Below are positions 1 through 7,867 of a stretch of 28,132 nucleotides of DNA, piece after piece. Made by a program: the position numbers and the translations under genes. The stretch is from Limosilactobacillus pulli (GTDB lineage Bacteria > Bacillota > Bacilli > Lactobacillales > Lactobacillaceae). The stretch spans positions 1 through 28,132 of the forward strand of contig NZ_CANCWQ010000019.1 in NCBI RefSeq assembly GCF_947381555.1, in the 5' to 3' direction. The notes beneath the pieces were generated by a model. The model searched no databases, was not told where the DNA came from, and worked only from the letters and a program-made list of their open reading frames with translations. Position 1 is the stretch's first letter; each line of letters opens with the position of its first letter.

Positions 1-10
1 GTTTAGCAAC

Positions 11-36
11 ACCATTAAAGACCTTTATGGGTTTTT
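11..36 (+). terminator. Possible terminator of the gene to the left of the window
   Basis: A short stem pairs ACCAT-AAAG with CTTTAT-GG around a four-base turn and is followed by TTTTT. It would end a gene lying left of the window. The stem is short and contains one unpaired T, so the call is weak. Confidence 0.3.
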
Positions 37-90
37 CTGTCCACTTAAATGTTCAACTTAAATTTTACAATCTGCCATTAGCAAAATTAA

Positions 91-119
91 TTTACTTTTT
101 AGCGGAGTTAGTTTAGAAT
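91..119 (+). promoter_or_regulatory. SigA-type promoter of the acetoin reductase gene
   Basis: The -35 box TTTACT (91-96) and the -10 box TAGAAT (114-119) are separated by exactly 17 bases. The AGGAGG ribosome binding site at 155-160 lies nine bases before the ATG at 170. Confidence 0.6.
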
Positions 120-169
120 AATCACAACAGTTTGATAGTAAATTCACAATCTTTAGGAGGCAATCAATT

Positions 170-940
170 ATGGCAAAAGTTGCATTAGTTACCGGTGCAG
201 GTCAAGGGATTGGTAAGGCAATCGCTGAACGTTTGGCCAAGGATGGTTTCTCAGTTGTTGTAGTTGCTCGTCACATGGACGCACTACAAAAGGTAGTTGA
301 AGGCATCAAGGCAAACGGTGGTGAAGCTTTCGCTGTTACGGCTGACGTTTCCAAGCGTGATGAAGTTTTTGCAGCCGTTGACCAAGCCGTTGAACATTAT
401 GGCGACTTCAACGTGATGGTTAACAATGCCGGTGTTGCACCAACGACGCCAATTGACACGGTAACGCCAGAAGATCTGCAAAATGTTTACAGCATCAACG
501 TTGGTGGTACGATCTGGGGCGTTCAGGCTGCCCATGCTGCCTTCAAGAAGCTTGGTCACCCAGGTAAGATCATCAACGCTACCTCACAAGCCGGTGTCGT
601 TGGTAACCCTAACCTGACCGTTTACTCCAGCTCCAAGTTTGCCATCCGTGGTATCACGCAGGTTACGGCACGTGAACTGGCTGAAGAAGGCACGACGGTC
701 AACGCATACGCTCCTGGGATTGTTAAGACCCCAATGATGATGGACATTGCTCACCAAGTTGGTAAGAATGCCGGTAAGAGCGATGAATGGGGTATGCAGA
801 CGTTTGCTAAAGATATTGCTCTGAAGCGTCTGTCTGAACCAGAAGACGTTGCTAATGCTGTTGCCTTCCTGGCAGGTCCAGACTCTGACTACATTACTGG
901 TCAAACGCTGGAAGTCGATGGCGGTATGCAATTCCACTAA
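170..940 (+). CDS. butA: Acetoin/diacetyl reductase (meso-2,3-butanediol dehydrogenase), SDR family
   Basis: Classical short-chain dehydrogenase of 256 residues. It probably reduces diacetyl to acetoin and/or acetoin to 2,3-butanediol with NADH, reoxidising cofactor in the cytoplasm. The N-terminal nucleotide motif TGAGQGIG (residues 8-15), NNAG and the catalytic triad Ser139, Tyr152 and Lys156 (YSSSK) are all present. Triad numbering and length match the well-studied meso-butanediol dehydrogenases of the family. The ATG start has a strong AGGAGG site nine bases upstream and a good promoter. The gene is monocistronic and ends at a stem-loop shared with the convergent alkyltransferase gene. 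The SDR family is certain; the exact substrate is inferred from overall resemblance to the acetoin reductase subgroup. Confidence 0.88.
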   Translation: MAKVALVTGAGQGIGKAIAERLAKDGFSVVVVARHMDALQKVVEGIKANGGEAFAVTADVSKRDEVFAAVDQAVEHYGDFNVMVNNAGVAPTTPIDTVTPEDLQNVYSINVGGTIWGVQAAHAAFKKLGHPGKIINATSQAGVVGNPNLTVYSSSKFAIRGITQVTARELAEEGTTVNAYAPGIVKTPMMMDIAHQVGKNAGKSDEWGMQTFAKDIALKRLSEPEDVANAVAFLAGPDSDYITGQTLEVDGGMQFH

Positions 941-956
941 AATTAAAGCTAAAGTC

Positions 957-990
957 AAAAAGATCTCATCGAATGTCGGTGAGATCTTTT
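957..990. terminator. Bidirectional terminator between convergent genes
   Basis: AAAAGATCTCA (957-967) pairs perfectly with TGAGATCTTTT (980-990). Runs of A on the left and T on the right make it work in both directions, serving the reductase gene on the plus strand and the alkyltransferase gene on the minus strand. Confidence 0.8.
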
Positions 991-995
991 CTGTT

Positions 996-1496
996 TCAGA
1001 AGTCGATACCCTCTAATCGTAACAGAGCCAGCTTGCGCTCAGTACCGCCAGCATAACCGGTCAGACTGCCATTGCTGCCAATAACGCGATGGCAGGGGAT
1101 CAAAATCAGAATTGGATTATGAGCGACGGCGCCACCGACTGCCCGCGCGGCTCCCGGTGCTATTTTTTGATGAGGAGCGGCTTGTTGGGCCAGTTCTTGA
1201 TAGGTGATGGTGCTCCCAATAGGAATCGTCAGCAATGTATTTAGAATGCGCTGCTGATAAGGCGTGGTTTCCAAGGCCAGCGGAATCTCACGCGGGTCGG
1301 GAGCCTGCTTGGCAAAATACCGATCAAGCCAGGCAGCCGTATGTTTAGTAATCGAATTTTGCGCAGTGGCAATCTCATCCAGCGTGAAGCCGGCACCGAA
1401 ATGTTTTTGGCCGTTAAACCAAAGACCATGCAAAGCTTTGTCACTTGCTAGCATGGTCATGGTACCTAATGGGGAATGATATTGGTATTTAATCAT
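996..1496 (-). CDS. ogt: Methylated-DNA--protein-cysteine S-methyltransferase (O6-alkylguanine-DNA alkyltransferase)
   Basis: Suicide DNA-repair protein that moves the alkyl group from O6-alkylguanine to its own cysteine. The 166 residues end in the hallmark active site PCHRVIG with acceptor Cys135, followed by the usual GYAGGxxRKxxLLxLEG tail. The N-terminal part (residues 1-75) is the poorly conserved ribonuclease-like domain, and residues 78-160 form the DNA-binding/active-site domain with its AVG..A.NP helix. Length is normal for Ogt/AdaB-type enzymes. The ATG start has an AAAGG site about eleven bases upstream. The gene is single and convergent with the acetoin reductase gene. Confidence 0.92.
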   Translation of the reverse strand: MIKYQYHSPLGTMTMLASDKALHGLWFNGQKHFGAGFTLDEIATAQNSITKHTAAWLDRYFAKQAPDPREIPLALETTPYQQRILNTLLTIPIGSTITYQELAQQAAPHQKIAPGAARAVGGAVAHNPILILIPCHRVIGSNGSLTGYAGGTERKLALLRLEGIDF

Positions 1497-1704
1497 AGTA
1501 GACCAAGCCTTTCGAAATTGATATCTGCAGCCATGAGATTATGGATATTTATAAATTTTTGATGAAAGCGATTTTTACATCGATTAAATAAAGAAAGTAA
1601 CGTTGGGCTTAATGATTTTTAATGATGAGTGTCAAAAAACAATTAAATATTAAGTTCCTACCTACGGGAAACACGGCATCCTTAAAATTAGAAGTTTATT
1701 AAAA

Positions 1705-1733
1705 TTGAACTGTGCGATATACTATATTTTAAT
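1705..1733 (+). promoter_or_regulatory. Probable promoter of asparagine synthase gene
   Basis: TTGAAC (1705-1710) and TTTAAT (1728-1733) are spaced by 17 bases in a very A/T-rich stretch before the gene. The upstream 1497-1704 region shows no T-box consensus and no other structure I can support. Confidence 0.4.
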
Positions 1734-1766
1734 ATTTAATATTTTAAGAGGAAAGAGGAGAACGAG

Positions 1767-3353
1767 ATGTGTGGATTTTTAGCCGCTGGTTCCAGTGAGT
1801 TTGCACCCAAGGCTTTTGCGGACGCCTTGGCCAAGTTGAACGATCGTGGACCTGATATGACTCGGACGATTTCAATGGATGATAAGGTCTTTGGCTTTAA
1901 TCGCCTGGCCATCATGGACTTGTCAGAGCGCGGAATGCAACCGTTTGTAAATGATGACTGTATCTTAGTTTGCAACGGTGAAATATACAACTATTATGCA
2001 TTAGAAAAGAACTTAGCTCCCGAGTACGAGTTTGTCAGCAACAGTGACTGTGAAGTTTTGATTCCACTCTACAAAAAATATGGTCTGGATACAATGTGCA
2101 AGATGCTGGACGCGGAATTTGCCTTTGTCTTGTACGACCAAACTACTAAGCGCGTAGTTGCCGCCCGTGATCCAGTCGGCATTCGACCAATGTTTTATGG
2201 CTATACCAAAGGCGAGCATAAGATGTCGTTTGCCTCAACTGCCAAGGTGCTGATGGATCTTTGCGATGAGATCTATCCTTTCCCGCCTGGCTACTATTAT
2301 GATGGCGAAAAGTTCGTCTGCTACCATGATGCTACGACGGTTCAGATGATGCGGACCGATGATTTTGCCACGGCATCCAGCACTCTACGCGAAAAACTGG
2401 TCGAAGCCGTGCGCAAGCGCCTAAACTCGGATGCGCCAGTTGGCTACCTGCTGTCTGGGGGCTTGGACTCATCCTTGGTCTGCTCGATTGCTACCAAGCT
2501 GTTAGGCAAGCCGATTCAGACCTTTGCAATTGGGATGGACCGCAACCCGATCGACCTCAAGTACGCGCGGGAGGTTGCCGATTATCTGGGAACTGATCAT
2601 ACCGAATTTATCATGACGCGCGAAGACGTGCTCAACGCTTTGCATGAGGTCATCTACCAGCTGGAAACCTGGGACATTACGACGATTCGGGCTTCAATCG
2701 GGATGTATCTGCTCTGCAAAAAGATTCATGAAAACACTGATTTGAAGGTGATTTTGACCGGTGAATGTTCTGATGAGCTGTTTGGCTACAAATACACGGA
2801 CTTTGCTCCCAACGCAGAAGAATTCCAAAAAGAATCATTGAAGCGGGTACACGAGCTGTACATGTACGATGTTTTGCGGGCGGACCGCTGCATTTCTTCC
2901 AACTCATTGGAAGGCCGGGTACCATTTGCCGACCTGGACTTTGTCGAATACGCGCTGTCAACTGATCCAGAACTGAAGATGAACCACTATCACAAGGGCA
3001 AGTATCTGTTGCGGCAAGCGTTTGCTGGGCAAGGATATTTGCCAGATGACATCATCATGCGGGAAAAGGCGGCTTTTAGCGATGCGGTTGGTCACTCATT
3101 GGTTGATGACTTGAAGGACTACGCTGAAACGCGCTACACGGATGAAGACGTGGCCAACGCCAAGGAAAAGTATCCATACTGCACGCCGTTTACCAAGGAG
3201 TCATTGATGTATCGTGATATTTTTGAGGAATATTTCCCGGGAAAAGCAAAATGGATCAAAGACTTCTGGATGCCAAACAAGGAATGGGAGAACTGTGACG
3301 TTGACGATCCAAGCGCACGAGTACTCAAAAACTATGGTGCCAGTGGTGAATAA
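1767..3353 (+). CDS. asnB: Asparagine synthase (glutamine-hydrolysing)
   Basis: Makes asparagine from aspartate and ATP using ammonia from glutamine. The protein starts MCG, so Cys2 is the N-terminal nucleophile of the class II glutaminase domain (about residues 1-190; NGEIYNY near 70-76, SDCEV near 93-97). The synthetase domain follows, with the ATP pyrophosphatase loop SGGLDSS at 230-236 and GECSDELFGYKY at 332-343. The 528 residues are slightly fewer than the roughly 550 of E. coli AsnB but all core motifs are present. A purine-rich ribosome binding site (GAGGAGAACGAG) sits just before the ATG. The gene is monocistronic with a strong terminator, and looks intact. Confidence 0.94.
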   Translation: MCGFLAAGSSEFAPKAFADALAKLNDRGPDMTRTISMDDKVFGFNRLAIMDLSERGMQPFVNDDCILVCNGEIYNYYALEKNLAPEYEFVSNSDCEVLIPLYKKYGLDTMCKMLDAEFAFVLYDQTTKRVVAARDPVGIRPMFYGYTKGEHKMSFASTAKVLMDLCDEIYPFPPGYYYDGEKFVCYHDATTVQMMRTDDFATASSTLREKLVEAVRKRLNSDAPVGYLLSGGLDSSLVCSIATKLLGKPIQTFAIGMDRNPIDLKYAREVADYLGTDHTEFIMTREDVLNALHEVIYQLETWDITTIRASIGMYLLCKKIHENTDLKVILTGECSDELFGYKYTDFAPNAEEFQKESLKRVHELYMYDVLRADRCISSNSLEGRVPFADLDFVEYALSTDPELKMNHYHKGKYLLRQAFAGQGYLPDDIIMREKAAFSDAVGHSLVDDLKDYAETRYTDEDVANAKEKYPYCTPFTKESLMYRDIFEEYFPGKAKWIKDFWMPNKEWENCDVDDPSARVLKNYGASGE

Positions 3354-3390
3354 GGCGACTCGTCGTCATAATAATTAATCGATAATTGAT

Positions 3391-3453
3391 AAAAGCGTCA
3401 TCTCAGACGAGGCTTGTCATAACAGCCTTGGATCTTGAGGTGGCGCTTTTGGT
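3391..3453 (+). terminator. Terminator of asnB
   Basis: A long stem pairs AAAAGCGTCATCTCA with a nearly complementary TGAGGTGGCGCTTTT, with an inner AGGCT/AGCCT hairpin. The T-rich end GCTTTTGGTTT completes it. Confidence 0.7.
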
Positions 3454-3741
3454 TTGCGGTCATGGTTCTGTCTGGACGGGTTTGGAAAATTTAGCTACTG
3501 AAGAATTTGGCTCTTGCTAAAATTAAGATTGTTAAACAGCAGCCGCATCTCTACCGGTATGAAATCAGAGACTTTAGCTGCCAGCTGTTGAGAACTCGTC
3601 TGCATCTCCTCTTGAACAAGCATGATAAATAATTGCGAGCGTTAGACATCTTAGAAACGATAGTCATAGGTTTATGGTGTCAATCAACTGTTAGGGTCTC
3701 TTGCATCCAACCAAGCTCTCATCATCAATTTATTCAAAAAT
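3454..3741. other. Gene-free stretch with a possible decayed coding remnant
   Basis: No intact gene is visible between the asnB terminator and the next one. One plus-strand frame is open from 3495 to 3629, stops at a TAA (3630-3632), then stays open to 3740. Its translation (for example PHLYRYEIRDF, LDILETIVIGL) looks protein-like, reminiscent of a degraded transposase tail. I cannot assign a family, and the stretch could be non-coding. Confidence 0.2.
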
Positions 3742-3788
3742 AAAACAGCACTCGATCAGACTTTCGATGTCTAAGTCTAGTGCTGTTT
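3742..3788 (-). terminator. Terminator of the MFS transporter gene
   Basis: AACAGCACT (left) and AGTGCTGTT (right) pair, with an inner AGACTT/AAGTCT stem. The run of A at 3742-3745 gives a U-tract on the minus strand just past the transporter stop codon. Confidence 0.7.
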
Positions 3789-3809
3789 GCATTTGCGGCT
3801 GCCTATCGA

Positions 3810-5255
3810 TCAGAATTGCTGCTTATCTTGGTTAAGCAGCTCAAATGAATGCTTTTCCTTACCAATTTGTTTCCAGATATCAATGATCAAAACGTCCATA
3901 ATTAAGGCGCCAATGATAAACAAGACATGTGAATACTTGGTCCCAATGGCAGTCTGAACGACGGTACTTTGATGAGGCAGCTGAGCAGCAGTGATTGCCA
4001 GAATCGTGGAGACACAGGCCGTGCCGATTGAGCCGGCATACTGCTGAAGGGTACTGAACAGGGCGTTGCCATCACCAATCAGCTGTGGCTGTAAGTGCTG
4101 CAGTCCATATGTCATGACGTTATTGAATAAGAAACCAAAGCCGACCATATAGACCGCGTAAAAGATCGTCAGCGACCACATTGAGAGCTGACCACTAAAA
4201 ACATACATCAAGATTACGGCCAGATTAGTAAACAGCGTGCCAAAGATTAGGGGCTTTTTGATTCCCGATTGATCCAACAGGCGGCCAGTCAGTGGCAAAA
4301 GGACAGCTGAGATCAATGCTCCCAGCAAGAGCATCAGGCCAGCGACAAAAGAATTCTGATGCAGCGTCAACTGCGCGCAGTTTGGCAAAAGGAACGTCAT
4401 GCCGATTTGAATGAACTGAACCATAAAATACAGCAATAAGCATGGCAGATAGATTGGATCAGCAAAAACATTGGTGTTGACCAAGGGATGCTCGCGATGT
4501 GAGGTCAAGTAGCCAAAAGCAATCAGGGCGATCAAGGCTATAAGGACATTCCCATAAAAAGCGGGAGAGCCAAAACCACTGGTACCGGCATTGTTTAGCC
4601 CCATTTCCAAGCAGATAAAGCCAACTGCAACTAAGATGTACTGCAGCAATTGGAACCTAATCTTGATTGGCTTGCTCAGTTGTTGAATATTCGCCATGCC
4701 GATCAGACCAAAGATAATACCGATTGATAAAACGATCCAAAAAATTACGCGCCAGTTGATAAACTGCGTGACCAAACCGCCATATGTTGGTCCCAAAGAA
4801 GGCGCCAGGCCAATTACCATGCCTCCCAGCCCGGCATAGGTACCTTGCAGTTCAAACGGAATTTGCTGCATGATGACAAAGAATAATAATGGCATCGCAA
4901 TCCCGGTGCTGACTCCCTGAATTAATCTACCCAGTAACAATAGCCATAATTGTGGGGCCATGGCGCAAAACAGTCCACCAATGACAAAACACAGCGTTGA
5001 AAAAATCACCAGTTACCGCAATTTGAAACGCCGCTGTAAAAAAGCTGCCAACACAACCGTTAGTGCGACGGTCAAAAGATAGCCGGTCGCGACCCACTGC
5101 ACGGCGTTAAGACCTTGATGGAAGTCACGCATTAAAGTTGGAAACGTAACGTTCATTGAGGTTTCTACCAAAACGCCACAAAAGGCGAGGCCAGCAGTAC
5201 CAATGATTGACAGGTTGGTTTTTCTGCTGACCCGTTGTTCGTTCGTTTGCTCCAT
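3810..5255 (-). pseudogene. DHA2-type (14-TM) MFS multidrug antiporter, interrupted by an in-frame TAA
   Basis: Together the two open parts encode about 480 residues, the normal size of EmrB/QacA-type drug:H+ antiporters. The 5' part runs from ATG 5255 (MEQTNEQ) through TM1 (motif MNVTFPTLMRDFH, WVATGYLL) to the loop after TM2. There RRFKLR is followed by TAA at 5013-5015. Reading continues in the same frame with no base gained or lost (LVIFSTLCFVIGG) through the remaining helices, including GRLIQGVSTG and GLAPSLGPTYGG, to 3810. The stop differs from a lysine codon (AAA) by one base, so a recent nonsense mutation is the simplest explanation. A GTG three bases beyond the stop (5009-5007) could restart translation but would give a protein lacking the first two helices. 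An alternative TTG start at 5303 lies inside the leader hairpin and is unlikely. A sequencing error is possible. Substrate unknown. Confidence 0.8.
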
Positions 5256-5277
5256 AAAAATCAAATTCCCCTTTCTC

Positions 5278-5327
5278 AAAAAAAACTGACACTGGGAAGG
5301 CAAGAATGCTTTTCCTAGTGTCAGTTT
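5278..5327 (-). terminator. Leader terminator between promoter and start codon of the MFS gene
   Basis: Read on the minus strand, AAACTGACACT-GGAA pairs with TTCC-AGTGTCAGTTT and is followed by eight U residues (5285-5278), about 22 bases before the ATG. The probable promoter lies upstream of it at 5351-5378, so the hairpin sits inside the mRNA leader. That is the layout of transcription attenuation. Confidence 0.7.
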
Positions 5328-5350
5328 GACTTACGGATATACAAGCGAAA

Positions 5351-5378
5351 GTTATATCTTAGCTATACCACTTTCAAA
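5351..5378 (-). promoter_or_regulatory. Probable promoter of the MFS gene
   Basis: On the minus strand TTTGAA (5378-5373) and TATAAC (5356-5351) are 16 bases apart. Transcription would begin near 5344 and pass through the leader terminator before reaching the gene. Confidence 0.4.
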
Positions 5379-5601
5379 AGTTTTTCGTAAATTAAAAATC
5401 ATGATAATTAGTGCTCAGATTGGTCATGTGTCTTGTCTGAGCAGGTTATGAGGTGGGGTGGCAAATAACCTAAAATTGCATAGACGCATTGATCGGATCA
5501 TGGATTGCAAACATTGTGGGGCAATTTAAAACAGCCATGCCAAGACGAGTTAGGACGCCTCATCTTACCAAAGTATGCCCGGATGTTTCTGATACTTTTG
5601 C
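5379..5601. other. Intergenic stretch, no gene recognised
   Basis: There is an imperfectly placed inverted repeat (TGCTCAGA at 5412-5419 with TCTGAGCA at 5436-5443), which lacks a T-run on either strand. A second pair AAATTGC/GCAATTT (5473-5479 and 5521-5527) has a 41-base loop. Nothing codes convincingly. The first repeat may end the HesB-like gene on the minus strand. Confidence 0.3.
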
Positions 5602-5961
5602 TTAAACGTGCTGGGAGGCTCCGGTTGTTGCATCCAGCTTTGAGCCATCATTCGGCGTAAAGTGCATCAGTGGGCCATCAATCTGCGCGTCATAGTCGAT
5701 AGCGACATCCAGACCATTAAAGAACCAGTAGTCAAAAGCTTGAATATAGTAGTGAATACCATCAATCACCTGGTCGACTACCGGATCAACGGGACGATCG
5801 CAGCGACCAATTCCTTGCGAGAATCCTTGATGGGCGTTGGTTTCACCATATCCTTTACCAAATAGCTTAATACCGTTGCCAGGGTGCAGATGCATTTCAG
5901 TGCGGAACCATTCGCTGGCTTGAGGGGTCATGGTAATTTTAGTTAATTTCTTTTCCGTCAT
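5602..5961 (-). CDS. HesB/YneR-like iron-sulfur cluster biosynthesis family protein
   Basis: Small cytoplasmic protein of 119 residues. It resembles the HesB/YneR group, whose fold is shared with A-type Fe-S carriers. The pattern ITMTPQASEWFRTEM at the N terminus (helix after the first strand), GIKLFGKGYGETNAHQGFSQGI in the middle and a strand-rich C-terminal half ending GSKLDATTG fit this group. It lacks the three conserved cysteines of true A-type carriers: the only cysteine is in IGRCDRP. Cluster transfer is therefore doubtful and the real role is unknown. The ATG start has an AGAAGG site about ten bases upstream. It appears monocistronic and is divergent from the glutamate-cysteine ligase gene. 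Confidence 0.7.
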   Translation of the reverse strand: MTEKKLTKITMTPQASEWFRTEMHLHPGNGIKLFGKGYGETNAHQGFSQGIGRCDRPVDPVVDQVIDGIHYYIQAFDYWFFNGLDVAIDYDAQIDGPLMHFTPNDGSKLDATTGASQHV

Positions 5962-6109
5962 ATGAAAGCGCCTTCTTTGAAATGTTTGCTTCTAGCCTAA
6001 CATGATCAAGCAGATTTGTCGCTTCAACTGCCTGATAAATTTCGTATTCGCCAGCAAATTGAATATATAAGATTTAATTTACGATAATGACCCCATTTTA
6101 TTAAAGTTT

Positions 6110-6118
6110 TGCTAAAAT
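6110..6118 (+). promoter_or_regulatory. Extended -10 promoter of gshA
   Basis: TGC-TAAAAT (6110-6118) is an extended -10 element with no good -35 box. It lies just upstream of the leader hairpin and starts a leader of about 140 bases. Confidence 0.45.
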
Positions 6119-6134
6119 AGACTGTTGAAGAAAC

Positions 6135-6178
6135 AACCACCGAGATCTGCATTCCTGAAAAGGCGGCTGGTCTTTTTT
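6135..6178 (+). terminator. Leader terminator-like hairpin upstream of gshA
   Basis: ACCACCG (6136-6142) pairs with CGG-TGGT (6164-6171, one bulged C) and is followed at once by CTTTTTT. No gene on this strand precedes it, only the extended -10 element, so it interrupts the gshA leader. Further downstream GCTCGC/GCGAGC (6182-6187 and 6204-6209) can form another stem before the start codon. Confidence 0.5.
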
Positions 6179-6262
6179 GGTTGCTCGCAATTAATGACGA
6201 AGGCGAGCAGCTGATGTCTTAGATAATTATGCGTCTAGGCATTGGTTGAAGGGGGAAGAATT

Positions 6263-7786
6263 ATGGCTGAAAAACGAGCCGAACTATTAGAACTGCTGAG
6301 CGAGGGTCCATTAAATGAGCGGATGTTTAATGCCAGCTTCGGTCTGCGTCTGGAAGAGCACCGCATTTTGACCAATGGACGGGCCAGTCGCTACGAGTAC
6401 CCAAAGAATCTCAGCTCACGTAAGACAAATCCATATCTTGCGAGTGGCTTTTCCGATAATATGATGGAATTTATCACGCCAATCACCAGAGGAAGCAAGG
6501 CGACTTGTCAGCAACTAAGGGTTTTAGAACAAATCGTCGACAGCCAGATGCATGAAGATGAACGCATTTGGCCCTTGAGCCTGGCACCGGCTCCTGAGTA
6601 TCAGCATGATCTGGAATTTGTTGGCAACAACTACTCACAGCCCTGGAATAAGGAATACACCAACTATCTGCGCGAAAAGTATGGCATCAAGCGGATGATG
6701 CTGGGAGGCGCGCACATTGGCTTTAACCTGGATCAAGAGCTGTTGGATACGCTGTATGAGCAGATTTTTAAGGATGATTTTACCAGTCAGGCCGCTTTCC
6801 AAAATACGGTCTACTTTAAGATGGCCCAATGCTTCTGTCTGTGGCGGTGGCTGTTTACGTATCTGTACGGTGCCAGCCCAGTTTCTGAAGCCGTAGAACA
6901 CGACATGCCAGAGCATATTCAATTGCCAGTCCGGAGTTTTCGCAACAGCACTTATGGCTACGACAATCTACCAGCTGAGCGGCCAAGCTATGTAAGTCTG
7001 GATGGCTTTGTTGATCAAATCTCCAAATATCTGGAAGATGGTACCTACTATGGCCCACAAGAGTTCTTTGGCCCGGTTCGGCTACATGGTAAACATGACG
7101 ATGACAGCTTGCGTCAAATCGTAAAGGACGGCATTCAGTTCATCAGTTTCCGCTCGTTTGACCTGGATCCGTTTGCCAAGGGCGGCATCAGTGAGGATAC
7201 GCTGAACTTCTTAGAGCTGTTTATGCTCTACACGTTGGTTTCGCCAATGCCAGAAAATCTTAGCGAAAAGATGCAGCAGGCTATTGAGCGCAATAACGAG
7301 GTTGCTTTGCAGGCACCAGATGAGCAGACTGACTGGATGCGTGAGGAAGCCATGAATCTGATTGAAAAACTGGGCGAGTTTTGTGAACAGTTCCATGCCC
7401 CGCGCGAATACAAATTAGCACTGAGCTTTGTTAAGCGGCGCGTGGAGGACCCAACGCTGACGATCGGTGGTCAGGTGGCTGAAAAACTGGCCAAGGGCGA
7501 TCTGCTGAGCTTTGGTCTAAAGATTGCCAACGACCGCTACACCAGTTTCGTGCGTTCAACGCATCCACTACAGGCACTGGCCAGTCAGTATTCCGACAGC
7601 GTGCAAAAATTAATTAAGATTGCGATCATGAATGGTGTGCACGTTGAATTTGGCGATCCATTAAAGCTGCGGGTTGGTGAGCGAATTGAGACCTTTGAGG
7701 CACAGGCCGACTTGGATCTGTCGCGTGGTGCTCAGGACTATTTGTTAAACATGTTCCCAGAATTAGAAGGAACCACGAATGAATAA
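6263..7786 (+). CDS. gshA: Glutamate--cysteine ligase (gamma-glutamylcysteine synthetase)
   Basis: Joins glutamate and cysteine with ATP to gamma-glutamylcysteine, the first step of glutathione synthesis and a thiol protectant in its own right. The 507 residues show the family patterns SGFSDNMMEFITPI (the D-F-S/E..LE.ITP motif, about residues 61-74), EYTNYLREKYG and FGPVRLHGK followed by DGIQFISFRSFDLDPFAKGGIS, as in the N-terminal half of bifunctional GshAB/GshF. There is no C-terminal ATP-grasp glutathione synthetase domain, and no gshB nearby, so this gene alone yields only gamma-glutamylcysteine. ATG 6263 is chosen over an upstream TTG (6242) because AAGGGGGAAG lies correctly spaced before it. 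A leader terminator precedes the gene and a terminator follows it. Confidence 0.88.
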   Translation: MAEKRAELLELLSEGPLNERMFNASFGLRLEEHRILTNGRASRYEYPKNLSSRKTNPYLASGFSDNMMEFITPITRGSKATCQQLRVLEQIVDSQMHEDERIWPLSLAPAPEYQHDLEFVGNNYSQPWNKEYTNYLREKYGIKRMMLGGAHIGFNLDQELLDTLYEQIFKDDFTSQAAFQNTVYFKMAQCFCLWRWLFTYLYGASPVSEAVEHDMPEHIQLPVRSFRNSTYGYDNLPAERPSYVSLDGFVDQISKYLEDGTYYGPQEFFGPVRLHGKHDDDSLRQIVKDGIQFISFRSFDLDPFAKGGISEDTLNFLELFMLYTLVSPMPENLSEKMQQAIERNNEVALQAPDEQTDWMREEAMNLIEKLGEFCEQFHAPREYKLALSFVKRRVEDPTLTIGGQVAEKLAKGDLLSFGLKIANDRYTSFVRSTHPLQALASQYSDSVQKLIKIAIMNGVHVEFGDPLKLRVGERIETFEAQADLDLSRGAQDYLLNMFPELEGTTNE

Positions 7787-7788
7787 TC

Positions 7789-7826
7789 AAAAGACGCGCC
7801 TTGAGTTGAGACGCGCCTTTTATTTT
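7789..7826 (+). terminator. Terminator after gshA
   Basis: AAAAG-CGCG-CT pairs with AG-CGCG-CTTTT with two internal mismatches, followed by TATTTT. It lies immediately after the gshA stop codon. Confidence 0.6.
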
Positions 7827-7867
7827 AGGATCGACTTTAAAAATGAAAATAGAAAGGACGATGCAGT

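Noticed and set aside
1500..1766. T-box leader upstream of asparagine synthase
   Set aside because: The conserved T-box sequence and a terminator/antiterminator pair are absent; only a weak promoter is visible.
5256..5303. Upstream TTG start of the antiporter (MPSQCQFF...)
   Set aside because: The codon lies inside the leader terminator hairpin, and the following codons run through its U-tract. ATG 5255 gives the usual N terminus.
5412..5443. Inverted repeat TGCTCAGA/TCTGAGCA as an operator or terminator
   Set aside because: There is no T-run on either strand and no promoter overlap, so no role can be supported.
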